Assembly: GCF_039729195.1 (NCBI RefSeq)
Contig: NZ_CP155796.1
Coordinates: 1,674,001 to 1,738,000 of the forward strand
Reading direction: 5' to 3'
Origin: Mycobacterium sp. DL
Lineage (GTDB): Bacteria > Actinomycetota > Actinomycetes > Mycobacteriales > Mycobacteriaceae
Length of the DNA: 64,000 nt
The position numbers were made by a program, and so were the translations under genes. The notes beneath the pieces are model-generated. The model ran no database searches, was not told where the DNA came from, and saw nothing but the letters and a program-made list of their open reading frames with translations. This document shows, piece after piece, positions 16,177-25,019 of this stretch. Position 1 is the first letter of the stretch. Each line of letters opens with the position of its first letter.

Positions 16177-18140
16177 GCGAAGCATGCGGCTGCGGCAACG
16201 ACGAACCCCGCGGCGACGACGACCACGATGGTGAGCCCGAGAAGCTGTGGCAGATCGGGGAACTGCAGTTCGCCGCCATCTCCGGGGTGTTCCTGCTGGC
16301 AGCCCTAATCGCCGGAGTCCTCGACGCCGCCGAGCCGGTCGTCCTAGCACTCGAAGCGGTGGCGCTTGTGGCCGGCGCCTACACCTTCGTACCGTCCACC
16401 CTGAAGCGGCTGGCGAAGGGCAAGATCGGGGTCGGCACGCTGATGACCATCGCCGCGGTGGGCGCGGTGATCCTCGGCGAGGTGGGTGAGGCCGCGATGC
16501 TGGCCTTCCTGTTCTCCATCAGCGAGGGACTCGAAGAGTACTCGCTGGCCCGCACCCGCCGCGGTCTGCGCGCGCTCTTGTCGCTGGTGCCCGACGAGGC
16601 CACCGTGCTGCGCGATGGGACCGAAAAGACCGTTGCGCCAACCGATCTCCAGATCGGCGACCGGATGCTGGTCAAGCCCGGTGAGCGTGTCGCGACCGAC
16701 GGGATCATCCGCCACGGCCGCACCGCGCTCGATGTCTCCGCCATCACCGGCGAGTCAGTCCCCGTGGAAGCCGGGCCCGGTGATGAGGTGTTCGCCGGGT
16801 CGATCAACGGCACCGGGGCACTCGAGGTGGAGGTCAGCACCACCGCCGAGGACAACTCACTGGCCCGCATCGTGCGCATCGTGGAGGCCGAACAATCCCG
16901 CAAGGGCGCCTCCCAACGCTTGGCCGACCGCATCGCCAAACCCCTGGTGCCCGGGATCATGATCGCCGCCGCACTGATCGCGGTGATCGGCAGCCTGCTC
17001 GGGGACTCGGCCACCTGGATCGAACGTGCCCTGGTGGTGCTGGTCGCCGCCTCACCGTGCGCGTTGGCGATCTCGGTGCCGGTCACCGTGGTGGCCGCTA
17101 TCGGCGCCGCCAGCAAGCTCGGTGCCCTGGTCAAGGGCGGCGCGGCACTGGAAGGGCTGGGCAGAATCCGCAGCGTCGCCTTGGACAAGACCGGCACGCT
17201 CACCGCGAACCGGCCCGCCGTCATCGACGTGGCCACCGCCAACGGTGCCACTCGCGAGCAGGTGCTCGATGTGGCGGCGGCCCTGGAATCGCGCAGCGAG
17301 CACCCGCTGGCCGCGGCGATCCTCGCCGCAAATGATGACGTCATCCCTGCCACCGACGTCGAAGCCGTCACCGGTGCCGGACTCACCGGCCACCGCGACG
17401 GGCACACGCTTCGCCTCGGCCGCCCCGGCTGGCTAGACCCCGGCCCACTCGCCGGTGATGTCACCCGGATGCAGCAAGCCGGGGCCACCGCGGTCCTCGT
17501 CGAACACAACGGCCAGGTCATCGGTGCCATCGCCGTGCGCGACGAGCTGCGCCCCGAGGCCGCCGAGGTGGTCGCCCAATTGCGCCGCGACGGCTACCAC
17601 GTGGCGATGCTCACCGGCGACAACCACGCCACCGCCGCCGCGCTGGCCCGCGACGTCGGGATCGAGGACGTGCACGCCGAGCTGCGCCCCGAAGACAAGG
17701 CGCGCCTGATCGAACAGCTCCGCGCCCAGCGGCCCACCGCGATGGTCGGCGATGGCGTCAACGACGCTCCTGCGCTGGCCACCGCCGACATAGGTATTGC
17801 GATGGGCGCGATGGGCACCGACGTGGCCATCGAAACCGCCGATGTGGCGTTGATGGGCGAAGACCTGCGCCATCTGCCCCAAACGTTCCGCCATGCGCGG
17901 CGGGCGCGGCGGATCATGCTGCAAAACGTCGGCCTGTCCCTGGGCCTGATCATCGCGTTGGTGCCGCTGGCGCTGTTCGGGGTGCTCGGGCTGGCCGCGG
18001 TGGTGCTGGTTCACGAACTCGCCGAGATCGTGGTCATCGCCAACGGTGTGCGGGCCGGGCGCACCACACCGCTGTCCGCCGCGCCGGTCGATCCGGCAGT
18101 CAGCCATGGCCGCGTGGCGCCGGTGGGCGCGCCGTCGTGA
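16173..18140 (+). CDS. ctpG: CtpG-like P1B-type metal-exporting ATPase
   Basis: 655-residue membrane ATPase. The N-terminus has a short Cys/His/Asp-rich tail (SEACGCGNDE) instead of an HMA domain. Visible motifs: TGES (actuator), SPC in the transport helix (LVAASPCALAISVP), the phosphorylated DKTGTLT, the HP motif in SEHPLAAA, GDGVND, and a final HELAEIVVIANG helix. SPC rather than CPC fits the CtpG/CadA-like subgroup moving Cd, Pb, Zn or Co. Starts by ATGA overlap with cmtR. Confidence 0.9.
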   Translation: MSEACGCGNDEPRGDDDHDGEPEKLWQIGELQFAAISGVFLLAALIAGVLDAAEPVVLALEAVALVAGAYTFVPSTLKRLAKGKIGVGTLMTIAAVGAVILGEVGEAAMLAFLFSISEGLEEYSLARTRRGLRALLSLVPDEATVLRDGTEKTVAPTDLQIGDRMLVKPGERVATDGIIRHGRTALDVSAITGESVPVEAGPGDEVFAGSINGTGALEVEVSTTAEDNSLARIVRIVEAEQSRKGASQRLADRIAKPLVPGIMIAAALIAVIGSLLGDSATWIERALVVLVAASPCALAISVPVTVVAAIGAASKLGALVKGGAALEGLGRIRSVALDKTGTLTANRPAVIDVATANGATREQVLDVAAALESRSEHPLAAAILAANDDVIPATDVEAVTGAGLTGHRDGHTLRLGRPGWLDPGPLAGDVTRMQQAGATAVLVEHNGQVIGAIAVRDELRPEAAEVVAQLRRDGYHVAMLTGDNHATAAALARDVGIEDVHAELRPEDKARLIEQLRAQRPTAMVGDGVNDAPALATADIGIAMGAMGTDVAIETADVALMGEDLRHLPQTFRHARRARRIMLQNVGLSLGLIIALVPLALFGVLGLAAVVLVHELAEIVVIANGVRAGRTTPLSAAPVDPAVSHGRVAPVGAPS

Positions 18141-18207
18141 CCGCCGGCCACACCGGCGTGGTGGCTAGTCGGCGGGCCAGCGACACCGCAGACACCTGCG
18201 CACGCAC

Positions 18208-18807
18208 ATGATCCTGTCGTCTGTTCTGCCCGCCATTGGCCTGTTCATCGTCACCAACATCGACGACATCATCGTGCTCTCGTTGTTCTTCGCCCGCGGC
18301 GCGGGACAACGCGGGACGACGGCCCGGATCACCGCAGGTCAATACCTGGGATTTGCGGGAATCCTCGGCGCGGCCGTGTTGGTGACGCTGGGCGCCGGAG
18401 CGTTCCTTCCCCCGCACGTCATCCCGTACTTCGGGCTCATCCCCCTGGCCCTGGGACTGTGGGCGGCATGGCGGGCCTGGCGTGGCAACGACGACGATGA
18501 CGATGACGGCAAGGTTGCCGGCAAGAACGTCGGTGTCTGGACCGTCGCCGCAGTCACCTTCGCCAACGGCGGGGACAACATCGGGGTCTACGTTCCGGTC
18601 TTCTTGAGCGTGGGACCGGCGGCCGTGGTGGCCTACTGCGTCGTGTTCCTCGTGCTCGTCGCGGTCCTCGTCATCGCCGCCCGATTCGTCGCCACCCGCC
18701 GGCCGATTGCCGAAGTCCTCGAACGCTGGGAACACGTCCTGTTCCCGGTCGTCCTGATCGCCCTGGGCATCTTCATTTTGGTCAGCGGCCTGGCCTTTGA
18801 GAACTAG
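18208..18807 (+). CDS. cadD: CadD-family cadmium resistance membrane protein
   Basis: 199 residues with about five membrane segments and the Cad-family signatures: TNIDDIIVLSLFFARG in the first helix and FANGGDNIGVYVPVF after the central loop. An Asp-rich stretch (DDDDDDGK) sits in that loop. CadD proteins confer cadmium resistance, possibly by export. It follows ctpG by 67 bp on the same strand, completing a cmtR-ctpG-cadD cassette. Confidence 0.88.
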   Translation: MILSSVLPAIGLFIVTNIDDIIVLSLFFARGAGQRGTTARITAGQYLGFAGILGAAVLVTLGAGAFLPPHVIPYFGLIPLALGLWAAWRAWRGNDDDDDDGKVAGKNVGVWTVAAVTFANGGDNIGVYVPVFLSVGPAAVVAYCVVFLVLVAVLVIAARFVATRRPIAEVLERWEHVLFPVVLIALGIFILVSGLAFEN

Positions 18808-18897
18808 GCGGCCATGAACTGCGGCGGTGGGATCGGCGACAACGTGGGCGTCGCACCTATCCGACCAGCGGCAGTGTCTCTTTTCTAGACAAACGCG

Positions 18898-18919
18898 GCG
18901 ATCCGGTTCTTGTCTCACG
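18898..18919 (+). repeat. Recombinase-site-like motif, copy 2
   Basis: GGTTCTTGTCTCAC core; another GTGTCTC lies 22 bp upstream. It closes the cadmium cassette on the right. Confidence 0.45.
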
Positions 18920-18936
18920 TCAGCGGCAGGCGTCGG

Positions 18937-19248
18937 TTAGCTGCGCGACTGTCGTCGCCGGAACGCATTGGTCAGCTGGGTGACTGTCGGCAATCCACTC
19001 AGGCCGCCATCGGTCTGGTACACCCGGCACGCCAACACTCTCGCCGGCACCGCATCGTCAAAGGCGTCTGTGCCGTCGATGAGGATGGTTGGAGAGCCTG
19101 CGAACGGCAAGGCCGCCGCCTCTTCGTCGGTAGTGACCCGCCGATACGCGATCTCGACGTCGGCAAATCCTGCTGCTGCTGCTGCCGCACGGGTACCGGC
19201 TTCCTGCCAATTCGGGCACCCGTCGAAATAAACAACCTCCACTCTCAT
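18937..19248 (-). CDS. Small thioredoxin-like protein
   Basis: 103 residues. VVYFDGCPNWQEAG at the N-terminus carries a single Cys before a Pro, where thioredoxin-fold proteins keep their redox Cys. SPTILIDGTDAF is the usual cis-Pro region. Small proteins of this type often sit in mercury and arsenic resistance regions, including next to merB, but no mer gene is visible here. A redox or metal-transfer role is plausible; substrate unknown. Confidence 0.72.
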   Translation of the reverse strand: MRVEVVYFDGCPNWQEAGTRAAAAAAGFADVEIAYRRVTTDEEAAALPFAGSPTILIDGTDAFDDAVPARVLACRVYQTDGGLSGLPTVTQLTNAFRRRQSRS

Positions 19249-19399
19249 CTGACTGAGTGTGCAACACGTGAAGAGTCGGCAAAGGCTTCAGATTCCTCCA
19301 TGCGGATCGTGTCCGCACGATTCCTGCTTGTTTTCTCGGTTGTAGAGAAATAGAGACAGCGCTACGCGACCACATTGCGGTCACATAGCGCCAGGTCGC

Positions 19400-19421
19400 G
19401 GTGTCTCGTTTCTTGTCTCAC
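19400..19421 (+). repeat. Recombinase-site-like motif, copy 3
   Basis: GTGTCTCGTTTCTTGTCTCAC, followed by further TGTCTC and inverted GAGAC elements before the resolvase at 19473. The cluster looks like a multi-subsite res region. Confidence 0.55.
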
Positions 19422-19472
19422 ACCGCGTGTCTCAGATCCGCGTTGTCGGAGGCCAATGAGACGGTGTTGGCT

Positions 19473-20051
19473 GTGACTACGACTCTCGGGTACGCCCGCG
19501 TCAGCACCATGGGTCAAGAACTCGACGCCCAGCGCGCCGCCTTGACCGCAGCTGGCGTCGAGACGGGCCGGATCTTCACCGACAAACTCTCTGGCTCAGC
19601 CAAGACGAAGCGCCCAGGACTTGCAGCAATGCTCGATTACGCACGAGCCGGTGACACCGCCGTTGTAGCCGCCATCGACCGACTTGGACGTTCGGTCGCC
19701 GAAGTCACCCGCACCATTGCCGACCTCGGTGAACGTCAAATCATGCTGCGCACCCTGCGGGAGGGAGTCGACACGGCCACTCCCACTGGCCGCGCGGTAG
19801 CAGCCATCATGGCGACCCTCGCCGAACTCGAACTAGGTAGGGAGCGGCGCGCCGCATCTCGACACTCCCGCCGTTCCCGGCAACTACCGGCTACCAAGCC
19901 ACCCAAGCTCAGCCCTGAACGGCAGGATCAACTTCGGCGTCTGGCAGCGACAGGTGAGCCGGTCACCGAGCTTGCCGCCGCATTTGGGATCGGCCGCGCA
20001 ACCGCATACCGATATCTCGCCAATCAAGGAGAGACGCACCCAAATGCCTGA
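19473..20051 (+). CDS. Serine resolvase (TnpR/Hin family)
   Basis: 192 residues. Catalytic Ser in GYARVSTMGQELDAQ, then the conserved AIDRLGRSVAEVTR and Hin-type HTH at the C-terminus (RLAATGEPVTELAAAFGIGR, then ATAYRYLANQ). Start is GTG at 19473; a TTG two codons upstream is possible. A cluster of TGTCTC elements directly upstream fits a cognate res site. The stop is overlapped by the start of the next gene, so both are co-expressed. This is the only apparently intact resolvase in the window. Confidence 0.88.
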   Translation: MTTTLGYARVSTMGQELDAQRAALTAAGVETGRIFTDKLSGSAKTKRPGLAAMLDYARAGDTAVVAAIDRLGRSVAEVTRTIADLGERQIMLRTLREGVDTATPTGRAVAAIMATLAELELGRERRAASRHSRRSRQLPATKPPKLSPERQDQLRRLAATGEPVTELAAAFGIGRATAYRYLANQGETHPNA

Positions 20052-20868
20052 GCCAGCATGGAAACTGGGCATCTTGACCGGAGTTGCTCAAGTGCTCGCA
20101 GATACCCAGGACGGCCTAACCGGAACCCAGATCGGTCAGCTACTGGGACGCCTTCACATGGAAGACCCCGCGGCCGGAGTCACGAAGTGGAAGCGGCTGG
20201 AGGAAGCATTCATACGCCGACATAACAACGATGGTCATCCCCAGCGGATCATCACCTTCATTCAGCACGCCATGGAACCGGCCAACTACGTCAACAGGCC
20301 CGAGCTATTCACACTGCGTCAAGACCAACTGAATGAGGTTCTCACCTTCGTCAGTCTCCGGATCGACGAGAAAGGTGTGGTGCGGCCCGGTGCCCGCTCA
20401 TCCACTCTCGACGAGGCATCTCGCAACGCAACCTCATTGCGAGCAGAGCTGCGCAGGAGAGGCACCCACGATGAAGTACTCCGCTACTGCACCGTTGAGC
20501 TGCTCAAGAAGAACAACTTTCACGCCTCTTTGGAGGCAACGAAGAGCGTGTTCGGGCGAGTTCGCCAGTTGTCGGGCCTTAGCGGCGATGGTGCCGCGCT
20601 GATCGACGCAGCACTGTCTCTCGGCAAGTCGGGTACGCCGATCATCGCTATCAACGACCTGGCATCGCAGACCGACCGAGATGAACAAACAGGTTTCGCC
20701 AATCTCATCAAGGGCCTGGCCGGCATGTTCAGAAACCCGGTAGCTCACGATCCCCGCGTAGTACGAACGGTGACCGACATCCAGCTGTTGGAACTGGTGA
20801 CCACGCTGTCGATGGTGCACCGTCGATTAGACGTCGCGACCGTGAACCATCCATCGTCGACCAGCTGA
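20044..20868 (+). CDS. TIGR02391/Ymh-family protein with HEPN-type motif
   Basis: 274 residues from ATG 20044, overlapping the resolvase stop by 8 bp. The C-terminal third matches the TIGR02391 (Ymh) family: LIKGLAGMFRNPVAHDPRVV contains R-x4-H as in HEPN ribonuclease/abortive-infection proteins. The N-terminal half looks like a winged-helix or regulatory domain (TGTQIGQLLGRLHMEDP). Members are often found near restriction or other defence genes. Coupling to a resolvase is unusual and suggests a passenger defence or addiction gene. Confidence 0.75.
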   Translation: MPEPAWKLGILTGVAQVLADTQDGLTGTQIGQLLGRLHMEDPAAGVTKWKRLEEAFIRRHNNDGHPQRIITFIQHAMEPANYVNRPELFTLRQDQLNEVLTFVSLRIDEKGVVRPGARSSTLDEASRNATSLRAELRRRGTHDEVLRYCTVELLKKNNFHASLEATKSVFGRVRQLSGLSGDGAALIDAALSLGKSGTPIIAINDLASQTDRDEQTGFANLIKGLAGMFRNPVAHDPRVVRTVTDIQLLELVTTLSMVHRRLDVATVNHPSSTS

Positions 20869-20936
20869 TCTTGGTGTCTGAAAAACCGTCGTTTTTGGGA
20901 CAGCGCCGTGGGAGGCTGGCGCGTCCGCGCTCGATC

Positions 20937-21122
20937 TCACAGTTTGGGGGTACGGGCAGCCAGGCCCAGAGGTTCAGGCTCGAAGTCGATGTCATGTCCG
21001 GCGTCGGCGGCCAACATCACCGACATGGGAACGTCGTCGCCAGCCAATCCCGCTTTGGAAATCACGCGGCCAGCACGCCTTCGCAGCGCTGCCTTGATCC
21101 CCTGGGTTAGCTTGCGAATCAC
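20937..21122 (-). CDS. Small hypothetical protein or fragment
   Basis: 61 residues from a GTG with GAGAGA upstream. Third-codon GC is high, unlike chance frames here, and it lies in an otherwise empty gap. The sequence (GIKAALRRRAGRVISKAGLA, then GDDVPMSVMLAADAGHD) is not recognised. It may be a short gene or a fragment left by recombination. Confidence 0.35.
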   Translation of the reverse strand: MIRKLTQGIKAALRRRAGRVISKAGLAGDDVPMSVMLAADAGHDIDFEPEPLGLAARTPKL

Positions 21123-21283
21123 GATCTCTCAATTCTGGTCCCGGGTTATTTTAGACACACATCCTCTGTACCTGCACTGATTTGCTAGGTGTTATCTATA
21201 GGCAACAGAGCTGCGGAAAGTCGCCATCACGAATGTGCCTGCGGCGGTGGCCGGGTGTCACTCGCTCGGGATACCGTCGTGTC

Positions 21284-21811
21284 ATGACCATGAGGGACCG
21301 GCGGCGTCACAGCACCGGGATCACCGCTGCCGCGGCGGCGTTCGTGGTCGCAGTCGGTGCCGTGGTGAGCAGCGGCCTGGCCCTCGCCCATCCCATCGAA
21401 CCGAGTCAGCACACGGTGAACATGGTTCCCGCGCCGCCACCCAGGTACAGCAGCAGCGAAACGCAAACCGCGAGGACTGACGCATGCGCCGCGTGGGATC
21501 GAGCGGCGCGGTCGACGGCGTTGGCCAGCAGGTCCAGCGCCGAGGCGCTGGAGCAGAGCTGGACAAGCCCGGAGAGCCTCGCCGCGTTGGCCACGGAGAA
21601 ACGTACCGGTGTGGCCGCGGTTTCGTACCTGCGTACGCAACTGTCTGACGCCACACCGGCTTCGACAGCAATACCGCTGCACGGCTGGATGGCGGCCAAC
21701 ATCGACATGTTGCACGCGCTGAACATGCGGCAGTGGGACGAGGCCGCTCGTGAACTAAAACGCGGTAACGCTCTGATCGATGTCATCACGTCCGAGTGCG
21801 GGTTGCGCTGA
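21284..21811 (+). CDS. Secreted or membrane-anchored hypothetical protein, first gene of the ESX-like operon
   Basis: 175 residues from ATG 21284. One hydrophobic segment (AAAAAFVVAVGAVVSSGLAL) follows a basic start, then AHPIEP, so a signal peptide or anchor is likely. The rest is helical and Ala-rich. No family recognised. Its stop overlaps the next start as TGATG, so translation is coupled to the large ESX-like protein. Confidence 0.68.
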   Translation: MTMRDRRRHSTGITAAAAAFVVAVGAVVSSGLALAHPIEPSQHTVNMVPAPPPRYSSSETQTARTDACAAWDRAARSTALASRSSAEALEQSWTSPESLAALATEKRTGVAAVSYLRTQLSDATPASTAIPLHGWMAANIDMLHALNMRQWDEAARELKRGNALIDVITSECGLR

Positions 21812-24252
21812 TGCCTGCTGTCGGAGGGTCTGCCGGATCGTATGGGCGGCTGATCGTTACGCCGGACATGGAGCCGCCCGACGCTACGCACTGGGACACT
21901 CAGGAGCAGACCTACCGGGCTGGTGCGGCGTCGTGGGACGGGATCCACCAGCAGATCGTGGCTGACAGCGCAAGATTTCGCGATGCGGCCGATTCGCAGG
22001 GCTTCGACGAGGTTCACCGGGTGAACGCGGTGTTGGCCGAGGAGGCCAAGACGATCGCTGAGTGGCACGACAAGTGCGCCAACAAGTGCGTCGATATCGC
22101 CACGGTGCTGCGCGATACACGCGCCGGTCAGGAGCAGCTCGTCCGCGAGGCAGACGCCAAGATCTCCAGTGCGAAGCTCCCAGGCGAAGCCGAAGCCCTG
22201 GTGACCCAGTACCACGGCATAGCCCGGTACCAGACCGAGGCGGGAGTAACCGCCGCAATGGCCTCCCACACCGCTTTCAAGGCGAGCACCGAAAACACAA
22301 GGGCGCTAGATCTTTTGACGAAGTGGGGCGATGTTCCCGCAACTCCTCCCGCGCAACCGGTCGACCACACGTCGCCGGGAATCGAACAGGATGAAAACCC
22401 CTACCGCTACACCGAAAAGCGGGAAGCCGGGGCTGATGCACCTAAGCCTGTGGACGACGCGCCGACAGATCCGGCAGGTACGTCAACCACTCAGCCTGGA
22501 GTTGGTCCCGGCAGCAAGTCGGCCGCAGGTGACGAGGGGATCAAGGCCGCGACCGGACCAGTAACGCAGCCGACGCCTGGCGTGACTTCTTCACCCGCGG
22601 CATCAGCGCTCGGCGGCGGCGGTATGCCGTCCATGGGTGGCATGGGTGGCATGGGTGGTGGCGGGGTGGGTTCCGGTGGGGTTCCGAAGATGCCCGGCGG
22701 TCTGGGCAGTGGCGGCATGCCGGGGATGGGGTCCAATCCGCTGAGTGGCGGTGTCGGTCAGATGCCCGGCGCAGCAAGTGGTTTGCCGAACGCAGGAGCT
22801 GTGTCAGGTGCGGGGAGCGCGCCGCCGTTGTCGTCGGCGTTCAACCAGGGAATGGCGACTACGGCGGGGATGGGCGGCGGAATACCGTCTGCACCACCTC
22901 CAGCTCCAGCGAATCCGTCACCGGCCCTATCGGCCGGTGGTGGGCATGCGGCATCCCCCGTGTCGGCGGCACCCGGCGGGGGCGTCTCGCCGGCCGCGGC
23001 GCAGCCGGGCATGGTGTCTCCAGCCGCCCCGGCGGCTGCCGCGCCTACCGGCGCGGGGACCGGCGGCGGTGGTGCGCCGATGATGCTGCCACCGGGTTCG
23101 ATGGGTCCCCCAGCAGGTGCGCCACCCCCGGCACCAACCGTGCCGGCGGGCTCCCTCAGCTCAACCAATGCCCCGGCAGCGCCCGCCCCGTCCGCAGCGA
23201 GTGCGGCTGCGGGCCCGACTCTGATTCCGGCCAGTGTGGTCGCTGCGGGCCAGACCGCAGCCGCCCGGGAGCGCCGCGAGTCCGCAGACGCAGCGGCGGC
23301 CAAGGAGTTGGTCTGGAAGCTGCAGCACGCCGCGTACATGGCGCGCAATCCCGCGGCGGGGTGGGCCGTCGGGGTGTTCCGGTCTCCGAGCGGCACCGAG
23401 ACGGTCATCACCTCCAATGACGGGTCCAGCTACATCCCGGCGGGGGTGTTCGTTCCGCGCTCCGTGCGGGTGTTGGCCACAGATCCGTTGCTGAACGGTT
23501 CTTTTCGGCAGAGGTGGTTCGGCTGGGGCGATCCCGCACGGGTCCTCGTCGAGTACGCCCAACTGCGCGCACAGTGGGGCTGGAAGCTGGTCGCAGCAGC
23601 CACCACGGCGGGAGTCAACGTCTTGCGCGATGCCGGGGTGGAGCATCCGCCGTCGTGCTCGGGAGACACCAACCCGCTGCTACAACAGGGCGTCGAGGTG
23701 CCCGCCCCAGTGCTCGACGACATGCACGTGCACCGGCTGGCGGTGCTATGGCCCGAGGTGTATCCGCGGTTGCTACGCATCATGGACGCCGACCCAATTT
23801 TTCAAGACCGGATCGTCTCGGCGGTGACCGCGGCGATGATCAACGCAGCAACGACCCAGGCCCAAGTCATCGATGGCGGTATTGACGAAGCGTTACGCCT
23901 GGTCTGGGCGATCCGCGGTAGTGACCGCGAGCCAACCGTGCAGCAGTGGGCGGACTACGACAAGGCGGCCAAAGCCCTCAACGTCATGACCGCGATGCGC
24001 CGACCGGCTTTCGCCACCAATACCGGTGCGGTCGCCGATCCCAGCGACACCACCGAAGAGCTGGCCGACTACCGGGCGCACTGGATGGTTGCGCGTACTG
24101 CCGAGCACATCGGCGGGTGGTCCAGGCGCCCGCTGCCGCTACCCGACATGTGCTACGCCGCAGCCGCTACCGGCGATCCTGACCTGCGCGACATGATCGT
24201 CAAGGCCCTTGTCAGCGTTGAAGAGGACCTCCAATACGAGGCTCCTCGATGA
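21811..24252 (+). CDS. Large ESX-associated-type protein: helical N-terminus, Pro/Gly-rich linker, DUF5631/5632-like C-terminus
   Basis: 813 residues. The first ~180 are helical (YRAGAASWDGIHQQIVADSA and so on), resembling WXG/Esp secreted-protein domains. About 280 residues rich in Pro, Gly, Ala and Met follow, with MGGMGGMGGGGVG-type repeats. The C-terminal ~350 residues (AYMARNPAAGWAVGVFRSPS onward, then WPEVYPRLLRIMDADPIFQD) resemble the DUF5632/DUF5631 region of Rv3899c in the M. tuberculosis ESX-2 locus; this match is from memory. No ESX ATPase or EccB-E genes are present. Coupled to both neighbours (TGATG and ATGA). Confidence 0.65.
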   Translation: MPAVGGSAGSYGRLIVTPDMEPPDATHWDTQEQTYRAGAASWDGIHQQIVADSARFRDAADSQGFDEVHRVNAVLAEEAKTIAEWHDKCANKCVDIATVLRDTRAGQEQLVREADAKISSAKLPGEAEALVTQYHGIARYQTEAGVTAAMASHTAFKASTENTRALDLLTKWGDVPATPPAQPVDHTSPGIEQDENPYRYTEKREAGADAPKPVDDAPTDPAGTSTTQPGVGPGSKSAAGDEGIKAATGPVTQPTPGVTSSPAASALGGGGMPSMGGMGGMGGGGVGSGGVPKMPGGLGSGGMPGMGSNPLSGGVGQMPGAASGLPNAGAVSGAGSAPPLSSAFNQGMATTAGMGGGIPSAPPPAPANPSPALSAGGGHAASPVSAAPGGGVSPAAAQPGMVSPAAPAAAAPTGAGTGGGGAPMMLPPGSMGPPAGAPPPAPTVPAGSLSSTNAPAAPAPSAASAAAGPTLIPASVVAAGQTAAARERRESADAAAAKELVWKLQHAAYMARNPAAGWAVGVFRSPSGTETVITSNDGSSYIPAGVFVPRSVRVLATDPLLNGSFRQRWFGWGDPARVLVEYAQLRAQWGWKLVAAATTAGVNVLRDAGVEHPPSCSGDTNPLLQQGVEVPAPVLDDMHVHRLAVLWPEVYPRLLRIMDADPIFQDRIVSAVTAAMINAATTQAQVIDGGIDEALRLVWAIRGSDREPTVQQWADYDKAAKALNVMTAMRRPAFATNTGAVADPSDTTEELADYRAHWMVARTAEHIGGWSRRPLPLPDMCYAAAATGDPDLRDMIVKALVSVEEDLQYEAPR

Positions 24253-25010
24253 CGACTCCAGAGGGTGCGGACGGCGCGGCCTGGAGAGTCGAGCTGGAGC
24301 GCTGGCATGCCGAGCTGGCCAATACCATCGACCAAGCATCTCTGTGGGCACGGGAGTTTCATGTGTCCACCGGGGACGGTCGCTGGGGTGATACCTCGGC
24401 ACCGCCGAGCTATCCGCTGCTCGGGTACGCCCACCGGCTGGAACAGATCGGTGCGACGCTGAAGATGGTGTGCGCGAACGCCTCTCTTGACCCGCCGGTC
24501 TTGAGTTGGGATCGCACCACGCTTCAAGCACCGCCGAAGAACGGGATACCTGGGCGCGACCCCGATTGGAGAGAGGCCCACTGCATCGAGGGCGGCCAGT
24601 ATCTCCTGCACATCAGGCCAAGCGCCCCTGATTCCGATAGCGTTACTGCGCAACAGCATTGGCGCACTGCACTCGCGTTCGCCGCTCCGTCGGTGCTGGA
24701 ACGCGAGTTCGGGATACCGCAGCTCGCTACCTACGCGGAGCAGGCTCAAGGGCTGTTCGACATCGCCCATGACACGGTGCGTGCTGCCTTCCGTAACAGC
24801 GTGGCCGCCACCTACGGCCGGATATGGGCCACGTGGCCCACAACCGGTGAAAGTGCCCGACCTCTGATGATGTGGATGACAGAGCTTATTCAGTTCGGCT
24901 GTTCGGCCGAGGAGTGCGAAGCCGTGCTCCGCGATATCGAGGTGATCGATTCTCAGGCCGTCGTCATTTGCCGCGCGACTCTTACAACCTGGCTGCGGGA
25001 GACAGCCTGA
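24249..25010 (+). CDS. Hypothetical protein coupled to the ESX-like gene; paralogue of 2911-3642
   Basis: 253 residues, no membrane segment or signal. It overlaps the 813-residue gene by ATGA. Its C-terminal third (VAATYGRIWATWPTTGESAR, then MMWMTELIQFGCSAEECEAV) aligns closely with the orphan at 2911. Being cytosolic and coupled to a putative secreted protein, it could be a dedicated chaperone, comparable in role but not sequence to EspG; this is inference. Confidence 0.68.
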   Translation: MTTPEGADGAAWRVELERWHAELANTIDQASLWAREFHVSTGDGRWGDTSAPPSYPLLGYAHRLEQIGATLKMVCANASLDPPVLSWDRTTLQAPPKNGIPGRDPDWREAHCIEGGQYLLHIRPSAPDSDSVTAQQHWRTALAFAAPSVLEREFGIPQLATYAEQAQGLFDIAHDTVRAAFRNSVAATYGRIWATWPTTGESARPLMMWMTELIQFGCSAEECEAVLRDIEVIDSQAVVICRATLTTWLRETA

Positions 25011-25019
25011 CCGCTGGGG

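Noticed and set aside
18937..19248. Mercury resistance operon
   Set aside because: The thioredoxin-like protein recalls mer-associated proteins, but no merA, merB, merT or MerR-type regulator is present.
20872..20901. Inverted repeat TGTCTGAAAAAC / GTTTTTGGGACA as a terminator
   Set aside because: The stem is AT-rich with mismatches and no U tract; it may instead be a recombination-site relic, but evidence is too weak to annotate.
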